A DNA stretch of 64,000 nt from NCBI GenBank assembly GCA_903813345.2, contig CAIIXF020000006.1, forward strand, positions 28,901,936 through 28,965,935. Direction: 5' to 3'. The translations under genes were made by a program, and so were the position numbers. The DNA comes from Owenia fusiformis (Eukaryota; Annelida; Polychaeta; Sabellida; Oweniidae). This document shows, one piece after another, positions 46,001 to 56,214 of the stretch. Every line of letters starts with the position of its first letter. Position 1 is the first letter of the stretch. Below the pieces are notes generated by a model. The model was not told where the DNA came from and searched no databases. It saw only the letters and a list, made by a program, of their open reading frames with translations.

Positions 46001-46751
46001 ATAATGATTTACCAGCCATGGCTAATTATTCATTATTGGCTTTGAGAATCAAATGTCAATTAATTGTCTAGAATAATGCATAAATTTGCTGTTATCATAT
46101 ACATATGAATATATACAATCGCAATAAATAAAAAATATCATGTTTATTGATTTTTCTACAATGGATATTGGCACAGCATATAGCACTGAGACACGTATCA
46201 TTATCTTTATTGATTGAGAGCATTTAATCATGTACAAGATATACCTCAATATATAGCCACGATACAAGATGAATTATTCTGCAGTTTAACCCAAAATTGT
46301 TCCCAGAAGTTATGGCTTCATCCATCATTCTCAACAAAGTTGATAGACCAATACATTCAGCATGGCTTCAGGTCGGCAATGCATTCACCATGGTATCATG
46401 GAGCCAATCAGTTAAAATAAATGCAGAAGTAGCCTATCTATTATCAATCCATATGGCTTGAGCCAGATTTCAGTTAACCATTTTCTACTTATTATCAATA
46501 AAAGATGAGTACTCTATTGTCCAAATGGCCCAGGCCAATTGGTTTACAAAGCAGCAAGAAAATTTTCTACCATCATGAAGAAAAAACTGGACAGATGACT
46601 GGCAAATTTTGTTACCTAAATCTGCTACATGTACTCTATGACCATCTTCACTTGGGCTACGACTACGGCTTCGACTACGAGAGTAAGACCTCTTCCTTCC
46701 TCGATCCCGATCTCTACTGCGTGATCTTGAACGGCTTCGACTTCTTCCCAT
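40053..46751 (-). CDS. SR-type splicing factor: RS, RRM, Gly-rich, CCHC knuckle, RS
   Basis: Exons 46616-46751, 45586-45739, 45055-45258, 40053-40163, with phases 1, 2, 2, 2 all matching; about 201 codons so far, the 3' end not found. The start [20 protein letters not shown] is an N-terminal RS stretch. Next comes an RRM with RNP2-like VHVADLG and RNP1-like CFAFIVY, and the SR-family sequence VEIWLARNPP; then GRIKVSFARPRVRGG, a glycine run, the zinc knuckle CYQCGRPGHFSREC (CX2CX4HX4C), and RS repeats with PRGYRRPSPARYSRR. The set RRM-knuckle-RS is that of SRSF7/RSZ proteins, which bind exonic enhancers and recruit the spliceosome. An RS tract before the RRM is unusual. The acceptor TTCTAG ten bases upstream of the ATG implies a 5'UTR intron. 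Confidence 0.85.
41125..41147 (-). other. Candidate poison microexon in the minus-strand SR gene
   Basis: On the minus strand, AAAAAATAG precedes 23 nt ending GTTGAG before a strong donor GTAAGT. Joined to the preceding exon in phase 2 it reads SDLLIQG and then an in-frame TGA. SR genes commonly autoregulate through stop-containing cassettes. The acceptor tract is only moderate, so this is tentative. Confidence 0.25.
42591..42933. mobile_element. 343-bp foldback element
   Basis: The arms are inverted copies, beginning CACTGGTACTCACCTAG and ending CTAGGTGAGTACCAGTG. They share GTAACAAGATGGAAGAACTT, GGAAGTTCTTCCATC and the ATTCTACACCAC motif, with a further inner stem around CTCAAACTAGACTATCTTCC. 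It is nearly palindromic across its length. The GTAC-rich ends carry splice-donor-like AG|GTGAGT in both orientations. It lies in intron 3 of the minus-strand SR gene. Confidence 0.8.
43310..43817. mobile_element. 508-bp mariner-like MITE with 24-bp TIRs and TA flanks
   Basis: CTGTAGATTGGGTTAATTTG (continuing GCGC) at 43310-43333 is perfectly complementary to 43794-43817, and TA lies directly outside both ends, as expected for a Tc1/mariner TA duplication. The interior has more copies of the end motif AATTTGGCG in both orientations. No transposase ORF. Confidence 0.85.
44854..45060. repeat. 103-bp tandem duplication spanning an SR-gene splice donor
   Basis: 44854-44957 and 44957-45060 are near-identical. 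On the minus strand each copy contains AGCAG|GTTAGTTTG, the donor of the zinc-knuckle exon, so a second intact donor lies 103 nt downstream of the real one. Use of the downstream copy would read TTA GTT TGA and stop at once. Confidence 0.85.
45383..45490 (-). repeat. Dispersed TGGTGACA-type repeat, copy 4 (reverse)
   Basis: Shows the reverse complement of the family: GTTACAGATGCCAAACACCA, CCAAACACCAACCACTTAG, TATAACAATTTCGTGTCACC. Confidence 0.6.
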
Positions 46752-47921
46752 TTTATATTTCTAGAATTCTGTAATAGTTTAATTTAGTAGGCAATTACGT
46801 TCTCTTTTATTTTAGACTAAATCACTCTTGATGATTGTATTTTCTGCAGAATTTAATTATTCAAAGTCCTACTGCCCTTTACTTCCTGATAGGTCCTGAT
46901 TTGTATACATCAGGACAGGAGCTGGAGTAAACGAAAATGTGCAACATTTCACAAGCATACAACTGTATTACCTAGATAATGGCAAATTGTAAGTATATTC
47001 CAAATGGTGCACTGTGTATCAAGTTACCATTATCGCAAAGACGAAGATAAAAATATCATAAAAACAGTAAGTTATATCAATGATCCATACCTGCAATGTT
47101 GTCGTACGAATGGATTGGCGTGGCGTGGCGTGACCTTGAAGTTGACCCTATTCGGCCACCTCCGTAATCATAGTTTTGAATATTCATCTACATTATATTA
47201 ATTGAAATTTACAATTTTATGCAATATATTCAAAGATAATTCCATTTCATATATAGTATTTTCATAAACAGAAACGGTGAATTGGTATAATGAATTAAAA
47301 CCTTGGTCGGTGATTTCCGTACTGAGGCATTCTGGGAAGAAGAAGGCCGCCAGACTCCACGGAAAGTCGAATGTAAGTTGCACAGCGTATTCCTCACTCA
47401 ATCATGCATAAACTGTTTCACGTATTTTCGAATTATTGAAGATAGTTAAAGTAACTATATACTGTGAGTTATTAATAGCAAACGTTCGTCCCAGTAAACT
47501 GAAAACACCAATTTTGTTGAAAATATTTGTGTTGGAAGAAATCAAGATGGCCACCGCTCCACGCTAAAATATTGGTTGCGTGTTCATTTCGATTTGCATA
47601 GCAATAAACAGGCTAACATGGGCTAAATTAAATGTAACATTATGATTTATGTTTATTTAGACGTGAGTTGTATATTTTTGTATAATCTTATGTCTTTCAG
47701 CTTGCATGCGTCCTAGATGTGCAGTTCTTTGTTCTTCATTTTATTTTTAGGTCAACTTTAGGCCTACAAATGCAGATTTTATATATATCTTTATTGCACT
47801 GTTTGTTCATGCAGACTCAATTGTATCAATTTTTGAATCACTTCAGTCTGCTGACCATCCTCATCAGGTATATCAACCCAAAACAATCCCACAATCAACC
47901 CCTGAATCATCCAAAATTATT
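46752..47921. promoter_or_regulatory. Divergent promoter region between two SR genes
   Basis: About 1.2 kb separates the two divergent coding starts. It contains a locally GC-richer patch (GGCGTGGCGTGGCGTGACC near 47120-47140) and, on the plus strand, GGAAAGTCGAAT|GTAAGTTG, whose donor at 47373 could end a non-coding first exon of the plus gene. No TATA box stands out. A shared bidirectional promoter is inferred from layout only. Confidence 0.35.
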
Positions 47922-48124
47922 ATGCCGTCCCACCGGGACCTCGAATGTAAGGTCTATGTGGGTAACCTAGACAAATACGCAACCAAGGAAGATGTTGAGA
48001 TGGTATTTAGACGCTATGGAGACATCGCAAATGTCTGGGTCGCTCGAAGTCCACCTGGATTTGCCTTTGTGGAATATCATGATGAACGTGATGCTAAAGA
48101 TGCTGTACGAGGATTAGATGGAGA
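47922..48124 (+). CDS. RRM exon A of the SRSF7-like locus
   Basis: Starts [23 protein letters not shown]2 is KVYVGNL and RNP1 is [24 protein letters not shown] has Ser where SRSF3/7 have Asn (ARNPPG). Ends VRGLDGE at GGAGA|GTGAGT, phase 2. The first residues differ from exon B, so the two are diverged duplicates, not recent copies. Confidence 0.85.
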
Positions 48125-51100
48125 GTGAGTATATTTCTAATCTTTTAGATTTGGGTTTAATTGTAGCATGTCGAGGTATTCTTCGCGGGATCGTCCATGT
48201 CCTGGTAAGGTGTATGTGGGAGATATCAGAGATTGTGTTGAGAAAGACTTAGAGAGGGCATTTGTTTACTATGGGCCATTGAAGAGCGTTTGGGTCGCCC
48301 GTAATCCCCCAGGTTTTGCCTTTGTGGAGTTTGAGGATGAAATGGATGCAGAAGATGCTGTTAGAGGGTTAGATGGAACGTAAGTATTCTCTAAGAGTAT
48401 ACTGTTCCCAACATGGAAGCTGTTAGCTGTGAATGCTGAATTGATATCCAGTTCGTTGATATATGTACATGTATTTTTAAAGGTTTTGTTTTTATTGAAA
48501 TTACTTGAAATTGGTGAAACACATTTTGGGTCAATACATTTTTTAAAAGATGAAACCAGGTCACATATCTTATGCACTTTAAATTGTTTTGTATTTCAGG
48601 TAGTAGTTTTATAAATGTAAGATTGAAATGTAGCAATACGATCAAAATGTAATAAACAATGAATTAATGTAATATTCAAGTACTGTTTCATTAATTTATT
48701 AAGTGTTGATTATAACTGGTTGGTGGGGTCTTAATTTTAGAATGCTTAAAGGAGCCCGCATTCGTGTAGAAATCTCAAATGGTCGCATCCGTCCCAAGCC
48801 ATGGTTGCGAGGTGGCGATGGTGATCGCAGGGGTGGTAGACGTGGTGGACGTCGACCATTTAATTCTGATGACACTTGTTACGTATGTGGAAAACATGGT
48901 CACTACGCATATGATTGTACTCGTTCTGGTGGGAGTAGAAGTCATCAAAGCGGGGGTCGCAGATCTTCGCATTATTCAAGGTACTTTATTCATCATTATT
49001 GGTAATTGTCTGTTACAGGTATATATGTGGGTCAAGAGTAAGGGTTGAGATGTCAAACGGCAAGATCAGGCCAAAGCCTTGGCAGAGGGATCGTGGGCGA
49101 AGCGGAGGTGGTAGACCCTATAGTTCGTCTGACCTGTGTTATCGCTGTAATAAGCCAGGACATTATGCTTATGACTGCAGAGGTGGCTTTAGGGGAAGCC
49201 GCAGGTAGGATCATATACTCATTGGTATTGGATGGATCAGATTTTTGATTCTCAATCTCTTACTCAACTCTTAATCCCAATTTGATTATTCTGTTACATC
49301 CTGTATTGATACACACAAATCCTCGCATAGTTCATATTAGTATTGCAAGATAACATTTTTTTTGCAAGATGTGAGGCTTGAGGAAGATGTCATCAGTAAA
49401 GGAAGAGTTGAATGCTGTTTGCTGTGTTCATTGTTATGTTTTTATTTGTAACACTTATCATGCCTGACCCTTGGAATTTCTTGTTGACTCACACACACAT
49501 GGCAACTTTTCATGTCCAAGTTAACTGAATTATAGAAAATGAATGGAGGGGTGATTACTGCAAGAAAATTTAAAAATATGAGATCTGTTTTCTATGAAAA
49601 AGTTTACCTATAATAAATCGTTAAATGAAGAGGCTTATTGTTTGGTAAAATCTGCCTGGTCTTCGATGCTTTTTCTAAGATATACGAAAACTGGTTAGTT
49701 TTTGTGCATTCTGGGTAAATGTTAAGATGGCGATGTCTTGTTTAATAAAGCTCATATCATAGAAGCATATCAATTCATTTAATTCATAGAAGGCCAAACA
49801 GATTTTACTATACTTTCTTATGAAAAAATATATCTTATAGTTTTATATTTTCTAGCAGAAATCGCGTCACTCCCCTCTACTCCCTTTGTTTGATTTACAG
49901 CTGAGATCTTATAAATCAGAAAACCAAAAAATCAGTTTTTCCCAGGTCAGACATATTAGGTTTAAATCCAGTTGATACTTCAAAAATATGAAACACTGCA
50001 AGTTCATTTTTCTGAAACTAGTTTCATCTTTGCATTCATTATAACAGCACTAGAATGCAAATGTCATTGACAGATAAATTGTTGAAGTATTGCTCAATGT
50101 TCACTGTTTTCTCAAAAAAAAACTAACATATACCAGAATATGCACATTCTCTGTCAAGAAGTCCTCATAGGTAGGTTTTTACTTCCAATGGCCTAAGCTT
50201 TCTTGTTACTAATATAAATAAGTCTGTTAATTAAACTTTTGTAATTTACCATATTCTACAGGGTTTCCATAATTGTTCATTCCCCTTCTCTTTATACACA
50301 TTTTGATTTGATTTGTGCAATATTGCAGAGCTGCAAGCATCACTAGATCCCCAGCTCCTCGCTAAATCTCACCATGTCTTCAACGCTGACCAATCATCAA
50401 TCACTTAAGAAGTGACTGCAAAAATTAGCCAGCGTTGATAAGATGCCCACCAAATGTTCGTCACAACAGTGGCTCCCCATATTGGCAGCAATCTCGACTG
50501 CAACCTAATTTAGATCTGTCCTCTACTGCAAGGCAACTCATTGAGACCCAGTCTACAACAACTCATTGAAACCCTGTTCTCAACAACAGCAACTCATTGA
50601 AACCCAGTCTCAACTGCAACTCATTGAAACCTGTTCTCAACAACTAGTACTACAACTCATTTTAAGACTAGGTCTCAAGTTCTGCAACAACTCATTGACT
50701 GCAACGTTCATTTAGACTTCAACTTAATTTAAACACCTCTTCAACATCTACACTTCTACACTGCTAATTTTACGTAAGTTATTTGCAAAGCAAATGTGGG
50801 ACTTGTGAATAGGTTATGGTGACCTATATTCTGATTTTCATTGTATCTACGGGTATTTTTAAGTATGTATATTAATGGGTCAAGTGTTTTTTATTATTAT
50901 TATTTTATATTGTAAGTATTGGTGTAGGGAGTTGTGGAATCTGGTGGTATTAAAAGTTATATGTAGCTGGTTTTTTTTGTTAAGTATACTGTACATAGAA
51001 TAACGGTGAAGGACAACCCCCGTTCAGTGGATGTGTCATTTTTTGATGTTGAGATTTCATGTTGAATATTAGTGCAGTTGCAATATGCCATTTTGTAAAT

Positions 51101-52059
51101 TTCTTACCTTTGAGAAGGTGATAAACCAGGTATCATTTGAAACTGAATGAATTATAACCTTTCTTCAAAAAATAAATTAAACAAGCTCTAACTGATTTTT
51201 TGTTGATAACATGGTTTTTGGGCGAAATGAATTGGCTTTATTTCTGGTTCATCTCTTGTTGGATATGTGTTGCAAAAGATGTGTCCACATTGTCATCTTA
51301 AATGAAGGCAAGGAATATCCATGGTAAACTCAATGTGTTTGCATGAAACTCCAGTTCTCATACTTTACAGTCAGATATTTCATGAATGAGTGTATGTGAT
51401 GAATGACATGGAAAAATGATAACCACTAAAGAGACCATATATGAAATGCAGTATTCCTCATCAGGCTTAATGTGTTTGCAGGTCGAGGTCACGCTCTCCC
51501 AGAAGAAGGAGTTACAGTCGCAGCCGTAGCCGAAGTAGGGACAGGTCTGATAGATATAGCAGAGATAGATCCAGAGACAAGTCACGCTCTCGCAGGTGAG
51601 ACCTTGAATCATCATGTTATTGCATTTTTAATTAGTCCATTTGGAGAGTCTGGTATTTGTGACGGAGTCCTTTTCATAAAAAGAAAAAATTGGTCAGTCA
51701 AAGAGGTTCAATATTGTATATTTGTATAATCATTCAAGGCTGGATGATATTGGTTTGATTTCATGAAAAGGGAAAGAAATACCTCTTGAAGGAATCTTCA
51801 TTTCAAAACCCATTGTGCCATGTCCAAAATAGTTTAACCATTGTGATCCATTTGAGGAACCTCTTTATCTTGTATCTGAACTTGAAAAATGTCAATAAAT
51901 AATGGGAAATGCTAATGAATGATGTTTCAGAAGCAGGTAAAATGTTCTTATTTCATGAGAAAATGAATTAAAAATCTGCATAATATCTGTATTTTCAGCC
52001 GTTCCAGATCACATTCACACTACAAGCGCAGGTCCCATTCTGGCAGTGACAAGGACTAG
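47922..52059 (+). CDS. SRSF7: SRSF7-like splicing factor locus with duplicated RRM and knuckle exons
   Basis: SR protein locus: RNA recognition motif, CCHC zinc knuckle and C-terminal RS domain, acting in nuclear pre-mRNA splicing and export. Exons: RRM-A 47922-48124, RRM-B 48168-48379, knuckle-A 48741-48980, knuckle-B 49019-49204, alternative end 50329-50365, RS1 51482-51595, RS2 51999-52059. Every internal junction is phase 2, so any combination stays in frame. B-B-RS1-RS2 gives 190 aa, and A-A-RS1-RS2 gives 205 aa. The B product ([20 protein letters not shown]) is the one closest to vertebrate SRSF7. Which combinations are made needs transcripts. Confidence 0.88.
48168..48379 (+). CDS. SRSF7: RRM exon B with its own start codon
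   Basis: Starts [20 protein letters not shown]; then [20 protein letters not shown] and [10 protein letters not shown], very close to SRSF7. Its ATG is one base after the acceptor TTAATTGTAG. If spliced from exon A (GA|C ATG) the frame is kept, giving a two-RRM protein; used with its own start it gives a one-RRM protein. The gap from exon A is only 42 nt. Confidence 0.88.
48741..48980 (+). CDS. Zinc-knuckle exon A
   Basis: Completes an RRM ([20 protein letters not shown]), has an Arg/Gly region ([15 protein letters not shown]) and the knuckle [14 protein letters not shown] (CX2CX4HX4C). Phase 2 in and out. Confidence 0.85.
49019..49204 (+). CDS. SRSF7: Zinc-knuckle exon B
   Basis: Reads [20 protein letters not shown], then the knuckle [14 protein letters not shown]. 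Compare vertebrate SRSF7 ICGSRVRVE and GHYAYDC. Only 38 nt separate it from knuckle-A, too short for a normal intron, supporting mutually exclusive use. Confidence 0.88.
50329..50365 (+). CDS. Alternative terminal exon with early stop
   Basis: The acceptor TATTGCAG in phase 2 reads [11 protein letters not shown] and TAA at 50363-50365, giving a form with no RS repeats (144 aa with the B exons). Its 3'UTR would run through an imperfect CAACTCATTGAAACC repeat (50510-50720) to AATAAA at 51171-51176. Confidence 0.55.
50510..50720. repeat. Imperfect CAACTCATTGAAACC tandem repeat
   Basis: Six or so degenerate units with CAACTCATTGARACC and GTCTCAAC, all inside the alternative 3'UTR of the SRSF7-like locus. 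Confidence 0.7.
51171..51176 (+). terminator. Candidate poly(A) signal for the short isoform
   Basis: AATAAA, about 0.8 kb after the early stop at 50365. Confidence 0.4.
51482..52059 (+). CDS. SRSF7: RS-domain exons 1 and 2
   Basis: RS1 (51482-51595) reads [20 protein letters not shown] and on to RDKSRSR; RS2 (51999-52059) reads [19 protein letters not shown] and stop. Phase 2 throughout. The RS stretch is the substrate of SRPK/CLK kinases in this family. It is shorter than in human SRSF7. Confidence 0.9.
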
Positions 52060-52865
52060 ATCTCCCCTCATGGATAAAGGCTTAGTTTTAGAAACTTTCT
52101 GGGACAATATTCACTATTTCAATCCTTTGAAATATATCCTGTCTGATCAAGTAAAATACATTTAGATATCTGGAAATCTGATCTGGACTCATTCCACCAG
52201 GTCCAGTGTGAATATGATTTTACTTGAAACAATAGCGAAGAATGTGGAAGAAAGTGACGTTTAATAAGTGTACATAACATATATTTTCATGAGCAGAAAG
52301 CAATTACCTGGTATTAGCACGGGACGGATTAATGCATATGTATATCTTAAATATGAGTTATCTGTGTTACAAGTAGTATACACATCATATGGTCATGTCA
52401 TCACTTATTTCATATGTTCTGGAAATAGATGTTTACTTATTGGGAAATTTTTGTAGATAATCAGATTTCACATGATTGCTAGAGATCTATAATTCCATTG
52501 TATTTTAAACTCGCTGTGCTTTATTGTATTGCAAATTTGTACAAAGTTTTAGTTCAATAATCTTATCTAAAGCACTGTCATGCCCCAGAATAATGTAACA
52601 GATAATATGTAGACAATAGAAAGGTGGAGTCAAAGATCAATTTTTGAAAACCAATAACTTGCTTGATAAATCATTGTTTGGTGAGATATGATTAATTGGG
52701 GCATTTGACTTGTTACATTTGATTCCTTTGATAAGTTTTGCAAATATTGATGTATTGACTCCAGCCTCATACGCTCATGAAGTTGGATGAGTTCTCATAA
52801 TCATATCAACAATATTCACTCTCACATACAGAATTTATTGTAGAGTTTTGTTATTCATTGTGCAA

Positions 52866-52871
52866 AATAAA
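52866..52871 (+). terminator. Poly(A) signal of the SRSF7-like locus
   Basis: AATAAATGTGG followed within 15 bases by a run of A's, about 0.8 kb after the stop at 52059. No other gene lies between. Confidence 0.55.
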
Positions 52872-54211
52872 TGTGGTTTTATAAAAAAAAAAAGTTCAAT
52901 GTTTGTGTATCTTTATGATTGTTGAGGGCCAGTCTAAAGCTCCTTGCCAACATTACAATGCTCTTGAAAATCTAGATGGTTAATGCATGGAGAAAAGTAA
53001 GGAACTTTAAGGTCAAAGACGGGAAAAGATAACAGCCCATAATTCACCTTGTTATCAGTTACTAAGTTAGCCTATATTACAATTGCAATTACTAGAATAG
53101 TATGAATTACAGTAGAACATTCCTCCTATCAAACTGACAATGCCTCTTAGACTTCTGTCAATCATTTAACATGGTTTATCGTACTATGAATGTTGACCAT
53201 CAATTCCTCTTTTTAAATGTCTTCATCCTTGTTAATCACCACCTTTCGTCTTCGAACATGTTCACGGGTAACTAGAGTATCCGCGTATATTGAGTATGAC
53301 CGGTTCTAAGCTTACGAGTGTGACCGTATTTCTGTTCCTATAAACAGACGAGGTGAGTACTTGGTTTTTATGAACACTTTCGAACGTTTTCTTTTTATCC
53401 TACTTGGTCAATGATTGATACTTGGTATACTTATAATGCCAGGCATATCACAAGGGGCCTTAATCAAGAGAAAACGTATCAATATTAGATTGAAGCCGTA
53501 AAATCCTAGTTTCCAGCATCTTTGATCAGTTTTTGTGTAACACAACGCAACTCCGAAGAGGATGACACATCTAATGTATAATATATAGCTAGATCTACGA
53601 ATTAGTCAGGAATATTTTAAATAATTTAGCCTGCTCTGTCCAAATATGATACATCTTTGAATTTTTGAGAATACGAATGTCACTGGTGCCCCATTATTGG
53701 AGAATACGGTTGTGAAATGTCTTGGATCGGCATTTAACCGGTGTTTGGATACGACTTTTAGCGGTGACAGATGCAAAAGGTAATTCGAAATACCAGAATG
53801 TTGAGGCTCTTCAGACGCTTGCAGTAGGTCTCCAATATAAAGTGGGAAGAACTAAATAAGAGTAGATGACTTATAGTGTCAAGAGCCTATTTTTCCAAAA
53901 GAATTCAGTTAAACGTAGACCGAAAACAATAGCCTTGTTTGATTAAAATTATGTTGTCCCATTTCAGACCTTTTGCAGATTTGTGGTTAAATCAGTTGAC
54001 CCGATTTCAGAATGTTGGCGAAAGAAATGGCAAAATATGCTTTTAGAACATTTTTTATCGAATTTCAGTAATATAATAAGACAGGTTTTATACCAATACA
54101 TTACATTGTATGGAAAGAAAAGTTTATCATGTATTTGAAAATATAAACATATTACTCTGTAACCAAATTGCTGAAACCGTACACAAAAACTTAAAATACA
54201 ACATTTTTTAG

Positions 54212-54505
54212 ATGGCAGCATCAGTAACACCTCTTATTGAGGAGCTTGACCTCAGTGTCATCAGTGTTGGCGCAGAAGAGGAAATGCATATTATGTATCT
54301 GGATGAAAACAGAAATGAACTGGATAAAGTTTGTCAGTCTACCCCTAAAGGTGTTCAACAGCTGATTGGTACTAGCGATCCCGATGCCACAAAACGCAAG
54401 ATACTGTTGTGCGCGTTGTGTGAATATAACACCACACACAAAAATAGTCTTACAAGGCATATGTCCAGAAAGCACACCTCTGTTTATGATGTACATAATA
54501 TATGA
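54212..54505 (+). CDS. Element-encoded C2H2 zinc-finger exon
   Basis: ATG directly follows the acceptor ACATTTTTTAG. It reads MAASVTPLIEELDLSVISVG, an acidic region, then CALCEYNTTHKNSLTRHMSR and KH, a C2H2 finger (CX2CX12HX4H), and stops after VYDVHNI in an ATAATATATGATAATA run that looks like a later expansion. A donor AG|GTGAGT at 53352-53354, just inside the left TIR, could end its non-coding first exon. Probably the first coding exon of a gene carried by the element. Confidence 0.55.
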   Translation: MAASVTPLIEELDLSVISVGAEEEMHIMYLDENRNELDKVCQSTPKGVQQLIGTSDPDATKRKILLCALCEYNTTHKNSLTRHMSRKHTSVYDVHNI

Positions 54506-54522
54506 TAATAATAATATATGAT

Positions 54523-54689
54523 ATACACTCGTATTCTACACCGGTAACATTCCGATCACATCAATCAGTGGGCCGTGTTACACTCGTTTCCATGACATTT
54601 CACAAGCGTATCCTCTGGGAAAAGATAAATCCTTCTCTTGCTCACTCTACGGGGGATCATATAAACTGAGATTTGGAGATCTTGTTCAG
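54523..54689 (+). pseudogene. Open exon-like segment of the element gene
   Basis: An open frame with non-repetitive composition: LVFYTGNIPITSISGPCYTR, then LYGGSYKLRFGDLVQ, to CAG|GTTAGC. It follows the zinc-finger exon after a frame break. GGSYKLRFGDLVQV weakly recalls the start of a BAH domain, which I do not claim. Confidence 0.4.
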
Positions 54690-54972
54690 GTTAGCCATAA
54701 AAAGGTTTGGGATTTGTTTTTTTCTACTGTGATATTAATGATTTGGCTCTAAGGCGAGAAATCTGTACTTTCTTATTGATATTCCATTATGAACAGTTAC
54801 ATTGCTAAAATAGCTCATGTTTAACATTTTTTTGTTACATTACTATTAAATACAGCATAAACTATATTCAACAAACACAATTTCAAAAAGGATAATATAG
54901 AAGTTAACCTTTATTTTCCATTTTTAAGCAGCTGTGCCTCTCATGACTTTCCAAAACAGGTCATATTCGTAG

Positions 54973-55146
54973 CCTAAGAACCCACTGGCATGTAGCGGCC
55001 CTGATATCGATAAATTCTACACGCAACATAACCCGATTTTAGATGCTTGGTTAAAACTTTACACGAAAAAGCCTCGATATCCGGGCATTTACTCTTACAC
55101 TGAACTGAAAATAGCATCGTCTAAACGTGTATGTCTTGGCTTCCGG
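54973..55146 (+). pseudogene. Second exon-like segment of the element gene
   Basis: After TTCGTAG, phase 0 reads PKNPLACSGPDIDKFYTQHN, then LDAWLKLYTKKPRYPGIYSY and TELKIASSKRVCLGFR to the donor CGG|GTAAGT. Phase matches the preceding segment. At 54985 it contains CACTGGCATGTAGCG, found again in reverse next to the right TIR (60744-60758). Confidence 0.45.
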
Positions 55147-55457
55147 GTAAGTTTATCAACATTTATACTCAATTGAAAGAGCAGTCGTGCTTATATCGTG
55201 TACCAGTTTGATTGTTTTATATGTGTGTGTATTTATAATATGATAGCCTAGTAATACCGTGTCGTTAGAACAAGTGCTAGATATCGAACTGATGACCTGA
55301 AATTAGATTATTGGACTGATCGCGCATCTGATATTAGATGATTAATTTGCATTGAATCTGATATTAACTTGCAACCCAATACCACAGTAAATACCATGAC
55401 TTTACATTAGAATGATAACACGGCCTCATATTCTAATTCATTATACGTCCATTGCAG

Positions 55458-55590
55458 GCCAAAAATGTTTCAATGTGGATATTGTAATGCACACGAGAAT
55501 ACATTCGATTCGTATAAATTGATCATACATCAATTGAACATGGAGATTTTCCTGTACACTTTTCCCAAACATGTGGAATAGATGCGAGTA
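55458..55590 (+). pseudogene. Second, incomplete zinc-finger-like segment
   Basis: After TCCATTGCAG the frame reads PKMFQCGYCNAHENTFDSYK and LIIHQLNM, like a C2H2 finger but with irregular spacing and no clear last histidine, then stops at 55588-55590. The phase does not match the preceding donor. Probably a decayed exon. Confidence 0.35.
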
Positions 55591-55851
55591 GAAATTATCT
55601 TGATTTATCCTATGCCAAGTAGGGTTTTGAGGAGATAAGTTGGTAAGATATATCCCGTATCCTGATTTTGAGGTTTCCATATCAAGAACCTCCATATCTC
55701 CCGCTTCGGTGCATATCTTCCCGCTTCGGGGCGTATCTCCCCGCTTCCAAAAAAGTGGAAATGCAATAAAATGACTTTGCATATGAATGATTTGTTTATT
55801 TTTTACACCTTGTACTACTGAAAACTCTACTTGGTATAGGATAAAGCAGTT

Positions 55852-55989
55852 ATGTACGGTCGGTTTGGATATTGGGTTCATCCCTCGTGAGATATGCACA
55901 TCTACTTTCTGTCCCTACGGTCCCTCAGGTAGATATCCATATCTCCCTCTGGAAAAACACCATCTCCAAAACATCCCAGTACATAACCC
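55852..55989. repeat. Hairpin family copy (GTTATGTAC...GTACATAAC)
   Basis: The ends GTTATGTAC and GTACATAAC are complementary. The centre is CTACGGTCCCTCAGG. It is a diverged relative of the hairpin at 59903-60052, with the same order of GGTTTGGATA, ATCCCTCG and ATATC motifs. Confidence 0.65.
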
Positions 55990-56082
55990 TTATTTATCCC
56001 ATGGTTACAAGGATATAGATCGAATATCACGTGAAGATATAATTGATACGTGGATGAAGATATCATATTTTAGCAAACAATT

Positions 56083-56200
56083 CCCAAATCATCGAATATC
56101 ACTTTTGAAACCATCGAATATCACTTTTTGAAAGGTGATATTCGATGGTTTCAAAAGTGATATTCGATGGTTTCAAAAGTGATATTCGATGGTTTTGATT
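56083..56200. repeat. TGATATTCGATGGTTT short repeat and hairpin
   Basis: CATCGAATATCAC twice, followed by GTGATATTCGATGGTTTCAA and two more copies in reverse, making a hairpin. Copies recur at 58845-58875 on the far side of the retroelement. Confidence 0.75.
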
Positions 56201-56214
56201 TTTTCAATTTTTTT

